Assembly (NCBI GenBank): GCA_019843655.1
Contig: JACDQD010000003.1
Location: 13,146,925-13,210,924 of the forward strand
From: Lethocerus indicus
Taxonomy: Eukaryota; Arthropoda; Insecta; Hemiptera; Belostomatidae
Reading direction: 5' to 3'
DNA length: 64,000 nt
Of the stretch, positions 13,401 to 25,643 are shown piece by piece. The notes beneath the pieces are model-generated. The model did no database searches. It was given only the letters and a program-made list of their open reading frames with translations, and was not told where the DNA came from. The translations under genes and the position numbers were made by a program. The stretch's first letter is position 1; each line of letters starts with the position of its first letter.

Positions 13401-13840
13401 ACCGTGTAGTTTTGTAAAAGGATCTATTTAAGGAATGGAGTAAGAATAGTAAAACGATCTTATTTGTATATATTTATATAAGAATTTAATACTGCATTAC
13501 TCGTCAGCTAGTTTAAGAGTCGGCTGCGTTTATTCAAATTCTTCATGTGTCAATCCCGGCGCGCAATATTGACCATCTGTACAGGGTTGTCCACATGTTT
13601 ACATCACGTGATACTCCGGCGTCTGCGAGAAGAATACTTAAAAAGGGCCCAGTGTCAATACGGCATTTCGTATTCGAAACTCGGAACGGAACGCGATATC
13701 GTTTTCTGATTGCTAATTATCATCGTACGGTCAGAGTTCGCGTAATTGACAAACTCCTCACGCATTCTATATTGTGGTCCGTAAATGGTCGTGTTCAAGA
13801 CGTAAGCATTTCATGTAGAATTTGTTGCTGAACGTTCAAT
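10466..13840. other. AT-rich noncoding DNA, no gene seen
   Basis: Mostly AT-rich with many short runs. A GC block lies at about 13010-13200. An 11-base G homopolymer lies at 12332-12342 and a POU-type octamer at 12895-12902. The longest open frames (110 codons on the minus strand at 11069-11401; 94 codons on the plus strand at 13547-13831) show no recognisable domain. Confidence 0.55.
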
Positions 13841-13918
13841 TCTATCTAGAAATACCACCGTCGGCAGTTTCACTCGTTTGAAAACCACGCCTCTAGCCAC
13901 TGAGCCACTGCTGTTCCA
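13841..13918 (-). mobile_element. Possible tRNA-derived SINE fragment (A-box match only)
   Basis: On the minus strand the sequence contains TGGCTCAGTGGCTAGAG, whose first 11 bases match the RNA polymerase III A-box pattern TGGCNNAGTGG. About 20 bases on is GGTTTTCAAAC, only a degraded resemblance to a B-box, and no cloverleaf can be folded. A tRNA-derived SINE head is a reasonable guess. I found no second copy in the window, no clear target-site duplication and no A-tail, so this may be chance. Confidence 0.2.
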
Positions 13919-13995
13919 CCATATGTATTATATATATTAAATGAATGCACTCAAATCGTGTAGTGCATCGGATGTGACCATTTGCAGCGGTAGTC

Positions 13996-14009
13996 TGTCG
14001 GTACCGACA
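13996..14009. repeat. Perfect 14-bp palindrome
   Basis: TGTCGGTACCGACA is identical to its reverse complement. It could be a dimeric protein binding site; there is no further evidence. Confidence 0.85.
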
Positions 14010-14179
14010 ACTCATTCTCTTTTCTGAAAGTGTCGCTCTCAATACCACCTGCCGACTGGTTCTTTAACATTAAATTCCGAACTAATTTGTTTCTCTTCAT
14101 CTTAATTCTTGCCATCGGTCGGGTTTTCCGAGCAAAACGGCTTGTCCCCGTCCCGCTACCGCGTTGACATTATCTACTG

Positions 14180-14525
14180 ACGGTGGGAGAAACCTCGGAG
14201 AGGGAAAACCTTAATCGACTTGTCCGGAGATAGGAGACGGGTGGGAAAAAAGACCGGAGAGCAGCGTCTTATCTCTCGGCGGTAGTGATGTTAACAAGGG
14301 GGCGAGGAGGAACGGGCGAAGAAGTGAATGGGACGGAATGGAAGGAGCGGAGCGTTGTTTTTCCCTGTGCCGGGGCAGAGGCGGCACAAGCTAACGGTCC
14401 GCGCCGGCCTCACACCCCAAGGTCGTACCCACTGCCTCACTGACTCCCTGCTCTAGCCGCTCCCCTCCCTCACCACCACCCCCCTCCGGCCATACCCCTC
14501 GCTCACAAACACTTACCCACCATTC
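14180..14525. other. GC-rich block with purine-to-pyrimidine strand switch
   Basis: About 14180-14370 is strongly purine-rich on the plus strand (many GGAG, GGGA and GAAG words). From about 14400 to 14525 the plus strand becomes C- and CT-rich. GC-skew switches like this occur at some promoters and origins. On the minus strand a consensus donor (TGG then GTAAGTG) ends an apparent exon at 14517. No open frame of note. Confidence 0.5.
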
Positions 14526-14541
14526 ATTTGGTGCAATAGTC

Positions 14542-14598
14542 GAACCTGCGAAGGTTCTACTTTATCGTTGCACTGTATCGTTTTTCGGCGATACAGTG
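14542..14598. repeat. Two adjacent hairpins
   Basis: The first hairpin has arms GAACCT (14542-14547) and AGGTTC (14552-14557) with a 4-nt loop. The second has perfect 10-bp arms CACTGTATCG (14571-14580) and CGATACAGTG (14589-14598) with an 8-nt loop. The stems are too short for a standard pre-miRNA, which needs roughly 22 paired bases. They follow directly on the strand-switch block. Confidence 0.8.
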
Positions 14599-17500
14599 TT
14601 AGAAACGTGCGGCCCCCGGTAGTCATCATGGAATTGCATCTTCGTCCAAAAGATTTCGATAGTGCGGAATAAATAATATCAACGGGATTATCAACAATGA
14701 CAAGTCAACCGAGAAGTGACAGTTCATTCACCGGATGAGGGCAATTACATCGGATAATAGGTGATCTTCGACGGTCCCGACTCGAGCAGGTACGCTAACT
14801 CTTTACATCCTTTCACCTCTGAAACCGCAACGGTAACAACCCTGATGCTGACCCCCCTCCCCTAGTATCGAGAGTGTTTCGGCACAGATACTGCACCCGG
14901 TCGGAACGTGATTCTCTGCCGAATTCGTCCCGGAATAAGTGAGAACGGAGAAAGTGAGTACACCGGGGCGGTCAAGACCCGTTAGTGAACCCGGGCCGAA
15001 CAAATTCCATCCCGGCGATGAGATCATGGAATTGCGCGGGACCAGACGAAGAGAAGCCATTTCGGTTGTGCAAGACTAGAAAACTAGCGGATCAGAACGG
15101 GTTTTAGCCCACTTGGGGGAGTCCCGAGGCTCGTTTTAACCAATAACGCTTGAACGGACGACGTAAAGCTTGCAATTATCTTTTATCGCTTTTGAAATAT
15201 CCGCGACCCCCGCGATAACGTTAGTTATCCAACAGTGAGGGTGGTCGGGCTGCAATAGCCCCTTTATATATAACTAACGGCGCATTTAGTTCCCTTTTTC
15301 TCCGGCCGGGTCGTTTCTGTATTCATAAAGTTCGCGCGGCCGAAGGGAGCCGGACTAGAAAATTGCTTCGACTTTCTCCGCACGGCGGATAGTATTTGTG
15401 GAAAGAGATATATACGGAGAACCGACAAAGCATAACTATCGTCGAAATTTCATCGGGACTAGCAGTAGGTTTCTGGATCGGCACGACTTGAAATGGAAAT
15501 TGGCGCGCCGGAGGCACAGACCAATCCATTGGAGAGATACATACGATTAGAGAGTAACATTTTTATTCGGGAGAGTGAACAATATATAGTTCGTTCTTTG
15601 TTTCTAGAGGTATCTCGTAATAATAGTTCTAAAAGGAACAAAATAATAGTAACTTAAATTCGGAGATGTTCCTTACGCACAAATATAACGCTTTAATTCT
15701 TTGTTAATATTGTAAATACTGTGACGGGTTTTGTATCTGTTTCAGGCGGATATATTCGAATAAATGTGTAAGTCTTTACTATTCGATTTATTTTTTTTCC
15801 AGTTAAATAGAAAGGAATAGTCCTATTAAAACAAAGAAACTGTTACTTATAGAACATTATTATTTATTTATGTTTTTCCGTTTGTCGTTACGTTCATTTT
15901 CCACCGTGAAAGATTGCCCAATTGAGGAAATAGTTTATGTGGCGGCGGAATGGTTTTCCGAACTAGGCGGCAGAACTCGAGGAGCCGGAATGGAGAGGAG
16001 AGTTTATTATTGGATTTAATGGCTGGCCTAACCGCGCCTCGGCAAGCCCCAATGAATAATACATACGTCGATCAGAACGCCGACTCGTATAAGAATGGAG
16101 ATGACGTAAAAAGATAATAACATTGCCAATAAAAACGGGTACCGACAAAGCGAATATTTAGATTATTAGTTGGGGGATTTTATTAGTGCCAAGAACGTAG
16201 CTTCGGTTCTAAGCTTTGACACGAGAAAACAAGATTGGTTTGGTATTTGTTGCACTGTGCTCGGTCTCTTGTATTTTCTTGTATTTACAGATTACCTTAT
16301 TTTTTATTTACGAAGGTTTGCTCTCAAATTATAAAATGAGTAAATTCCGCAGAAAATGCGGCACATTATGACTATGAAAATCCTTTTTCAATGGATATTT
16401 GAGAACAGAATGCAGAAGCGCCGTATAAAATTTTATTTGCTTCATTAATCCGACATTTTATAATTTAATGACTGTGTAATTTAATGAGTAATATTCTAAA
16501 ATTATCTGGGATCCACGAGAGTTTCAAATAGCATCACTCGTCATTAGGTCTGAAGCTATATAGGTTACGGTTTATCGCCATCAATTCCATTAATGTAACA
16601 GTGCGGTGATATAGCTAACAGGAACTTTCATCGCTATGTTTAAGTAACTCATTCTATTGCTGACGGAATGCAAAAAGACAGATTATATCCCCGGCCTTAT
16701 TAAGAGTTGATTGTATGCATTCAATTCCTAAAAATGTGTTGAACACGAGGCACCTCCCATCGCTCAGTTATCGCTCCTACTCAGTTCATTTACACCCCTT
16801 TATCGACGTCTGGATGAGTGCCCTTAGGATAGTCCTTAGGGACTTAGGGAATTAATACAGTATGGTCATAGTAGTCAACGACACTAAAACTTCATACGAA
16901 TATAGGGCACAACGAACGTAAATTAATTATCATTCATACTTAACTGGTTAGTTTTACGCAACAGATTTGTTCGGTCCCTCCAAACCCCAAATCTCGACTA
17001 CCTACACAAAGAATTTAACAGGCCTGCCAAAAAAGGAGAGTAATAATTGTTTGATTTATGTTAGGCAGTAAAATGGAAAGAGCGAACATTCCGCGGCGAA
17101 TCTTAAATAATGCAAAGTTCGCGAGGCACGTAGCGAACAGGAAATTTCTTGTTGCGCTCTAATTTAAAGTGAACTTACTTGAGACGAAAAAAAACAAGAC
17201 TATATAAAAGAAATGTCCGCGCACGGTGTAACATTAAATCAGAAATGAAACACCGGAGCCGGGCGATAAGATCGGGCCGGTAATATTTACAGGGCGTTGT
17301 GAAACGTGGGGGCCCGGCGGTGTAATGGGGCTCCGCGGTGTCTGCGCCCCGTACGCACACCTGCCAATGCCCGGCATTAGAGGTTTAAACGGTTTGGCCT
17401 GCTTTCCAGTCCCCATACACTTGTCTCAGCCCCAGACGGCAATAATTCCGTCCAGTGCGCACAATTTACCGAACGCATTTAGTACCACGTATTAAGTTTA

Positions 17501-18643
17501 TATTTCAAGAGACATTTCGGCAGGTCCGCCGGGTCTTGGATTAACATCATTCTCGCGACATTCCATTTCCGCCCCCTGATTTGGTCTTATGCTAGGCCGG
17601 TTTCGGAATTCCCGCCACAGTCACGGTGCATCTTGTTTGCACAGTCACAGTTAATTAATTACGAGCTGCCTCCCCTAAGCTAAACCTGTTCAGGTTTCAC
17701 CCACTGCCTCAGTACAGGCAGATTTTTTAAATTTATTCACAATTCAAAATTATTCATGTTTGATTTTCACCCATACCGTCGCTCATGGTAGATCATTAAT
17801 TCTGTTTCTCCGCATCCTAAGGCCAGATGTACAATAATTTTTCGCCTTCTGGGGAAGAATCTTCTCAGGGACAGTGACATTGAAGTGTATACTGATAATG
17901 GTTTACCTTTCGTTACAGAGAGACGTTGTTTAATGCTGTTTGTCGGGGGAACTTGAAGTCGCCTAGTGGCGAATTTTTCGAATGTTCATTTTTGAAACGT
18001 GGGTATTTTATTTTTGTCACATCGGACCTGTCTTATCTGCTCTCACCGGCTGCAATATAAATAACCGTCTCCGGAGGCAGTTCCGGGACTGTACTGGGAT
18101 CGAAATTATAATGTTCGAGGTCATTTCTTCGGACATCATTTCTGGTTTAACGCTGGGGTCGTGTTCGGAGGCTTAGGCCGAGTCCGCAACAAGTGTGCCG
18201 CATTAATCTCCGTCGTCGGCCTTCCGCGTTTTTAAGGACTGGTAAATAAGGAAAAGAAGTTCCCGGGCGATTTTGAGGTTAGTGAAAGTTAAATGGAAAA
18301 GAAAAAAAAATATTTTTAAACCCGCCGTTAGAGAAATTCTCGAGAGTGCTAAACCTTCAGAGATTGCAGGCTGCAGTAGGGGGACCAAATGAAGATCAAT
18401 GCGTTATATTTGAACAATTGGAAACGAGGTTGCAAATTAGGTTGCTTAGTCGAGAGACTTTAACGGTGGGTAATAACAGTAATGGGCAGTATTGAATATG
18501 AAATCATGATCCGGAATCCGAATGGCATCAAAATATATTTTTATATGCTACAACCAATATAAGTAAAGAATAAAGATATTTTATTAATATAATTGACTGG
18601 AGATAATTTCGTAATTTACACAAAACTTTTCATTTTACATTCC

Positions 18644-18646
<3 letters not shown>
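14599..18646. other. Noncoding mosaic DNA, no gene seen
   Basis: GC-rich blocks at about 14800-15060 and 17240-17420, otherwise AT-rich. Strong-looking acceptors end at 15745, 15802 and 16290. The first is followed 22 nt later by GTAAGT, which would make a 22-nt exon, but the second acceptor so close by argues for random signals in T-rich DNA. A minus-strand frame at 17175-17360 ends at a GTAAGT motif; its product is not recognisable. Confidence 0.55.

Positions 18647-18700
<54 letters not shown>
18647..18700. repeat. AT dinucleotide microsatellite, 27 units
   Basis: An uninterrupted 54-bp AT tract. Minus-strand open frames through it code for Tyr-Ile repeats and are artefacts. Confidence 0.96.
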
Positions 18701-18702
<2 letters not shown>

Positions 18703-21700
18703 GCATTGCGACTGCAGACCGAAGAAAATCAGAAAAGAAGAAAGTGTGACTTTGAACTTTAAAATGTAAGAGCGAAATTCCTGTCGACCGTTTACTGACA
18801 AAAACTTTAGGGGATCGTATATGACCAAAGAGGATATTAATTAACGGAAGGCCGTAGGGGTCGGTTGGAGAAGACGGCATTGGTGAGGCGCCGTGACTGC
18901 GAACCGGGTCGTGATCGGAGCGTTTAATATTGGCTTCCTCCGGCATCCTGGCCTTCCTTGACGGCCAAGGGGCGTCGAAGGGGTTCAAGGCTGGAATTCG
19001 CGTCGCTCCTTTTTTTGCTCCCCCGTGCGTCGCTGCGGCCGCGCATTAGCGCAAAGTAACCCGTAATTCGAATGTCCACTCTCTGATTTAAGAGCGGCGC
19101 GTGGGAGTGCCCTCGGTCCGTCCCCTTAATACGACGTTTACCGAATGATTTAAGCGCTGCTGTTAACGGCCGGTTTTTGTCTTGTAAACCGTTTATTAGA
19201 GAAATTAATGAACGGGCGCTCAAATCTGTGAACGCGTTAGGCCGTCGGAGGGCGAGCCTCCCGACAAGTTGAACACGACCATTTCACCATATTTCATTTG
19301 ACCGGGCACCAGAAAAAATCGTTTGAGGACTTAAACGTTCGTTTAATTTGGGCTCCCACTGATTAATTGAGCCGGTCCGTGAGTTATTGGAACGATTGAA
19401 ACGTGCCTACTGCTTTGGTCGGCACTTCAAAAGATTGTGCGAATTATTCTGGACAATGATGAAATGTAGTACATGGCATATACGCGTACTTTGACATATA
19501 CGCAGTACGATTTAACCCTAAGCCTCCCAGAGAAGATTAATTCAATTCGGTACGAAAGAAATACTAATCAAACGGTATGTAGCTTCATTCGATAGCGAAG
19601 GTTGCTGCATTCCACTATTGTGATAACAACAACAAAATGCATTTATAATTGCGAATTACTCCCGTAATTATTCCTTTAAAAATTACGACGTATCAAAAGT
19701 GAAATCGGTCTTTCATAGGAATCCGGTACGCTAACGTGCCCTGATAAACGAGCCTTGCCGCATTCTATATTCTCACTGAAAACAATCTTCCCCGATTATA
19801 TTTTCTCTAATGATATCGCATTCAGTAGGGGCGAAATAAAATGCAGAAAGACTCCTCCCTTCGGTAGAAAATACCGACGTGGAAAGCATCAGAAAAATAC
19901 TGGTACAATTTACCGGTATTTATTAGTCGGGAGCATCGGTCGTTAAAATCGAGGGTAAACTGTGGCGTTTGTATTTAAAAGGGTTAATGGCCAGCTTTCC
20001 ACGGGAGAGGAATACTGTCTTAATGGTCACAAGAGTACGGAGGTCCGCTATAAAAGTGGAACTGCGTTGTCTACATAACTGTATAACCGGAGGCTAACAG
20101 ACTCCGAGGGGGTTACGACCCCCGGACGGCTCCCGAACGTTAACCCGCATTGAATCGTCTCGCCTACCGGCCAACGGGGCTGGATTTATCGTCGAGGATC
20201 GAGTGATTTAGAGAAGATATCCCGTGTAATGGGAGAAGTCTCGGGGGGAAGAGACGCCGTGAGAGGCCGGCGCACCTGACGCACCCTCCCGGAGGTAATT
20301 GTGCCTCATTGCCGCCGCCCGGCTCTCTACGCGGAATACTGAAGAACTGAAATTTAAGAGAAATTCAAAGGGAAGTCAAAAGCCGGCCGTTTCTCTCCGT
20401 ACGGGAAGAATGCTCCGACACCTCCCCATTGTCCACCCGCCTCCCGAATTCCGTTGTGCAATTTCGATATATCACGTACGATCGTGTACCAGACGAGAGT
20501 GTGATACGTGCAAAAGATATCGGAACATTTCTCCATTTTGAGAATTATTCACAACGAAATGAGAACGGAGAGCTTTCGTGAGGGTAACATTTTTGGAAGA
20601 GTCATCAGAAGAGTCATTTCAGCGAGCCATTTCGTTTCATATCGTTGGCGTTACTTTTATGAATCCAGTTAGAAGGACCGGCGAAAAAGGTCAGGGGCTA
20701 AGAAGGTCGACGGAATATCCGGATGACGGTCCTTCTGGGGACCGCCAATTTGTCACCGCCGGTCCAGCTGACACTTTTAGTGGATCCTCGGCCCACTCTG
20801 CTGTCCTTTCCGGAGATAAGCCGACCTCGGCTCTCTTATTTATTCTTTTCTTTTATTATTTTTCCTTATTTTCCTTCCTTGTCCGCCGGGCGTTTACTTG
20901 TTTGTCGGCCGTCAAGTGGGGAAAATATATGCGATCCGGGCGCGACTGGAATTTAAATCGTGGACCGAGCTGTATCTTCAGAAATCGGTTGGTTGGGAAT
21001 TTACGTTGGAGTCGTGCCGGCATACCGATAGCCCCCGGGGAGTAGCCGCGTTTTGTTCTTCTTCAACATTGAATTTTAATTTCCAGAAATTCAGTAACGT
21101 CGAAAAAATTTCGATCCACGCTTATTCGAGAGGGATGAGCAACGTCCCCAATACTCCTCTGTAATAAAGAATAAATGCTTAATTTGTCATCCGAAAGAGT
21201 GAATATAACCTCGACTACAGTTTATTGCTATAAACAGTGAATATCAATTCACACTACGTCTTGAATCCGCCACAGAATAGATGTTTTATTCTATAGCAGA
21301 GCACCACATTTTAATCGGTTTGAAAATGCGTATTGCATTCAAACCGGAGGTTTACCATCTATATACATTCTTCGTAGTGAGATATTCTACTTTTATTCCA
21401 TGGAATAAAAACAATTTCACCAAAGATGGCAGGATAAGGCAAGTTCAAAGAAAATTTAAAATTTAATTCTGCATTACCTTAGGTATATGGTCTGAAATTC
21501 GCGTTCAAGAATGCCCACGATTTTTGACCGTATCAAATTCACGAGCTGGAATGTCGATACGTTCAGCTATGGCATCCCATCGGCCCGAACCTATGTAGTA
21601 AGGTAAGTTGAGTGACCGCGGTTGAAGGGGGAGAGACTAGAGGAGTGTAAAACACTGGGGCACTGTGAAGACTCGTTTAGGAGCGGTAATGAACCATAAA

Positions 21701-23153
21701 TTACTTCCATCATTCTTTCAAAAATGGCCCTGAGTTGCGACTTGCCGCCGGCCATTATCCCGTTCTGGGAAGTGTTTATCCACCAGCCATCGGATACTTC
21801 CCCTCGGAGAACTGTCCCAGCACGCCGTCTTGGCATAATTATGTGAAAATAATCGCGCTCATCTTCTGGACACATTTTTGAATAGTTTGTGCACGTGCGC
21901 TACCACTGTCTTAAATTATGACTCTCATCTAATGTCATACGACGTAATTCCACCCTACTTGCCAATACAGTTTATCGAATTGCCATTTGCAACGGCTGGT
22001 TTATATTTGACCGTTATGTTTGACATTAACGTAACGGCACGAATCCAACAAGAACACAAGACAACGTCCACAAAAAGAAAAAGAAACGCTCGTTACATTC
22101 AAGTTCCTATGAATGTACTAAATAAAAAGTTTAATCCAATGACAGTTATCCGATTAGTTACTGTAGACATTGCAACACAATTACTAAAAATCATTGATGT
22201 ACGAATTCTATTGGCGCATAATTATACTCAAACACATCTCCTTAAATCATTAAAATATATAATCAATTCATTTCTTTGTTCTCATGGACGTCGCTGTAAT
22301 TTTTAAGGTTCTATTTCAGGGCAGTTGTTATTTGATATGCCCGAAACGACTGCCTTAACTTTAATAATGTTAAACACGGTATTCTTTAATTTAATAGACC
22401 TTATAATGGCTCATTGTCTCTGATCATTTCCCATTGGTCGGGAGTAACGTTGATGTATAATAACAAAAGAGCTGGCGATAATAAAACGGTACCTGTGGCA
22501 CTCGGCCAACGTGTCCCCGGGACACGTTTTCACAGCCCGACGCTTTTTCGCTTATTTCTCTTATTCATAGTGTGACCTTCGTGTGGGGGAACGGCAATTG
22601 TTCGAGACCGGAGATAAAGGTCGGGTGGGAGCCTCGAGCCTCCTTTCGGGTTGCGACACGGCCGAATATTAATACAAAATGTATGGAGGACGTACACATT
22701 TCAAATATCATTTACAGGCGTGAAACATATATTTTGTATGCCCCTCCTTTTCGGGCTGGCTGGTTCCAAACCGGCGTATATCAATGTTAGAGCGGCCGGC
22801 TCTGCTGCTCTAACCTTGCTCTGGGGAACGGCAAGTGTTTTAGAATGGAGCCACGATTAATGGCCCAGAGAACGAGTCTCGTAAAGCCGTGACTCTGTTT
22901 AACTCAAACACTTTCATTTATTACGATTCATTTTATTATTATTCCTCTGGTCTTAATTGTGCGACTTAAATGTTACAACTTGTTAATTTAATATTTCCAC
23001 TATTAATAAGGACTATTAATAACCTCTGTGCGATTTATGATATCTCCTAAGGATTAGAATGAGATTGATGCTTAAAAAAGGTTTTTAATCGTATAAAATT
23101 TGACTGGGGTAATTTCGTCAGATATTAACCCGGCATTGCAAAATTTCAGTTGT
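18701..23153. other. Noncoding mosaic DNA, no gene seen
   Basis: GC-rich blocks at about 18840-19260, 20090-20460, 20680-21050 and 22500-22860. A polypyrimidine run lies at about 20830-20885. The longest open frames are 155 codons (plus, 20578-21045) and 142 codons (plus, 21878-22306). Neither shows a domain, a signal peptide or flanking splice logic that I can defend. The second is AT-rich and Lys-, Thr- and Ile-rich. I leave both uncalled. Confidence 0.55.
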
Positions 23154-23239
23154 ATCCTAAAATCCTAAAAACAAGACTTAAATATCGATGGTAGTCCAAT
23201 CTAATCTAAAATCTTATAATTTCACAAGACTTAAATATC
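23154..23239. repeat. Cluster of short direct repeats
   Basis: ATCCTAAA occurs twice in tandem (23154-23169). A 16-bp word, ACAAGACTTAAATATC, occurs at 23171-23186 and again at 23224-23239, identical and 53 bp apart. This suggests small local duplications in AT-rich DNA. Confidence 0.9.
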
Positions 23240-25433
23240 TATTATACTAATATGAATGTATTAATACTAATAATGAAATATTTAATTATACTGCTGACTT
23301 AAAATTAATTTTGAAGTTACTTCTGTTTGAAAATGTTTGATTTAATTCTTCCATGCGGCTCGCGTTCAATTTACTTTCTTAAGTCGATATTCCGGTTATG
23401 TTTTAAGGAAACAATCTCCCCGGCGTATTATTTCATCGTTCGGACTGCACTTTAAATTGCGGAAGTGGGCAATGTAAAAGGGGCAATAAAAGAACGGAGG
23501 CCGGTACCGCGAAAAGGTGGAGGTTTCAGCCGGCGCTGTTGATGGCGGTGGGCATCGTGCCGGCCATTACGGCCGCCAGAGAAATGGAACTCCGAAATAG
23601 ATTTCTCCGTATTATTATTAGCGCGGGTTATTATTAGGGCGGGTTCGTGAAAATACCATTGCCGGTCATAACCACCGCCCCCGAAATCTGCCCTAATCTT
23701 ATCCGCCGGAGATCAAGCCGAGCCGGAGGTCAAAAAGAAAAATTTCCACTCGAGATAAAACGGCCCCGTGGGAAGTGTGGCGCAATTTTGTTTTGTTAAC
23801 TCCAGCCTATTTGTTTCAGAAGTACTATAAATAGTGTTTTTATTCGAACAATACAGCCGAAATTACAATACGCAGAATGAAAGCACAATACGTGCTAAAA
23901 TAAAATATAGATGGTGAAAAATGTGTTAAGAATTGTCCTATCAGGTATCCACGGCAGTGCTCTACGACACCAACGCGCGGTGTCATTCTAAAATATCCCT
24001 TCCATTTCCTAATATTAATTAGGTAAATTAACGCGAATAGACTTAATGAAACTAGTGTAGAACAAACCTGATGTTTTATACTATAATGTGATTTATGTTA
24101 ATGATGAAAATTCACCAAAGTATACCACCCTGTATGAATTATTAGGGGCCGGGAGAACTTTTCCGCGCATAAATATTTTATATGCATGTTACAATATTTT
24201 TATATATCTTAAAATAATTATAAAGACTTAAATTGCCAGAACTTCTCATTATTTCTTAATATAATTCAATCCTAAAATGCGTACATGCGTATATAACAGA
24301 TATTATGCGTTTATAGTATTGTTTATATGCCTTCAATTGTTGGCACCGATCCCACTGATTGTTAAGACATTATTAAACGCAAGTTAAGTCATAAACACGC
24401 CCTTATTCCACTCCGGTATCTGTCGATGGCGGCGGTCCGTACAGCTGCATGACAACCTAATAACGTACCAATATCAATACGACCAATCTGAAGCCATATA
24501 GCCATAGTGCAAATGGCAGCTTAGTTAAGACATAAATAAAAACTGTAATCCCTTCGACACACTTAATGTTCTCCAGAATTATTCTCAATAGTGAAAACAA
24601 TGAATATCTTTTGTCCGTTGCATTGTACAGATATCGCTTTCCAGCTATCCTAGTCGCAGTCTAATATTTTTCACATATCTAGGTCCGGTTAGTTGCAGGT
24701 ACAGTTTCCCAATCACAAAATATCCTTTTGTGCAGGATGTCCATATTATCGTAACCTTAAAATCATGTTGTTAATAGTAATAGTAATCATTGCCGTAATA
24801 TTACTTGCTGGGTAAACTCCTGAACACATAAAATTATTTAGCTACACGTTTCGGTCACTCGTTGAGTCATATTCCCTAGCTTACACCAACAATCGTACGG
24901 CAATCTGTAGCAAGGGAAACGGAGCGCTGTGCAATCTCGTTTCTCCCCGCACGCTTAGAAAACCTCGTAGACGGTAACAAATGACTCACGGGGGGGCGGC
25001 AGAGTGGCCGGGGGAGGCAGGAGGGGCGATGACGACCTTGTCATGGAACTCGATTGCGGTTCGTGCTCTGCGGGACCTCCACTCAGTTAGTAACCTCGAC
25101 TGTTGTAAGAAGAAAAAAAAAATAATTAGAAAAGAAAACAGTTACAGGTAAATTTCAGTTGTTGCGGCCCTTGCAGCAATGGAGTGTCTCGCCCCGACCA
25201 GGAAGATGCCAGATAAAGTTGCTGGGCCCGCCTCCTCAGGAGGACTTCTATTCCCCCCACATTTCTAACCGGTAACACCAACACAGACTTCCGGTACGTG
25301 CGTATCAATTGCGCCCACTTAGTGGTAACTCAGGAATACTGATAACTTGCTACAAACTTGTTACTATATTCCTCCCGTTTAGTGTGGAAGTATTTGAACA
25401 TTAGTAAAGACATGGATTCACTTTTTTCTCCAG
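23240..25433. other. Noncoding DNA, GC block then AT-rich, no gene seen
   Basis: A GC-rich, CpG-rich block lies at about 23440-23770 and contains a 16-bp tandem pair. About 23800-24900 is AT-rich without features. A G-rich stretch at 24990-25027 has several G runs that could form a G-quadruplex. No open frame over about 60 codons is noteworthy. Confidence 0.55.
23612..23643. repeat. 16-bp tandem duplication
   Basis: TTATTATTAGCGCGGG is followed directly by TTATTATTAGGGCGGG; the two units differ at one base (C to G). Confidence 0.9.
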
Positions 25434-25643
25434 TGTTATGAGTGCCATAGTTTATAAAAGTGTGATCGTCTGGAGTGTTCGTTACTAACAGGACAACACG
25501 AAATGGGAATAGTGAACTTATTTGGCTAGCTGGGTAAGTGTACCTCCTTTATATTTCATCGATATATCTGTCCCTTCAGTCTTTTATTTTCATAGTCTTT
25601 GTAAATTTTAGAATTGTAGTTGTGTCTTCTATACTGAAAAACG
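25434..25643 (+). ncRNA. Candidate noncoding two-exon segment
   Basis: A strong acceptor (CTTTTTTCTCCAG) ends at 25433 and a consensus donor (TGG then GTAAGTG) starts at 25534, bounding 100 bp. Forty-six bases later another acceptor (CTGTCCCTTCAG) ends at 25579, followed by 64 bp and a second consensus donor (ACG then GTAAGTG) at 25644. The middle would be a 46-nt intron, at or below the usual insect minimum. The first segment has stops in all three frames, so any product would be untranslated RNA or UTR. Two GTAAGT donors each paired with a good acceptor in 210 bp is more than I see elsewhere in the window, but there is no transcript evidence. Confidence 0.2.

Noticed and set aside
14527..14555. 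Minus-strand AGGTTCGACTATTGCACCA resembling a tRNA 3' end
   Set aside because: T-stem pairing is incomplete and the upstream sequence folds as an unrelated hairpin, not a cloverleaf.
15746..15767. 22-nt exon between a strong acceptor and GTAAGT
   Set aside because: Extremely short, weak exonic donor context, and another strong acceptor lies 35 bases further in T-rich DNA.
16822..16850. Three CTTAGG words close together as telomere-like repeat
   Set aside because: Irregular spacing and only three copies, so not an array.
20578..21045. 155-codon plus-strand open frame
   Set aside because: Runs through a polypyrimidine tract and GC block; product unrecognised, other frames also open nearby.
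21878..22306. 142-codon plus-strand open frame
   Set aside because: AT-rich composition with no domain; no supporting splice or promoter context.
24990..25027. G-quadruplex-forming sequence
   Set aside because: Runs of 7, 5, 2 and 4 G with one long loop. Possible but not convincing enough to call.
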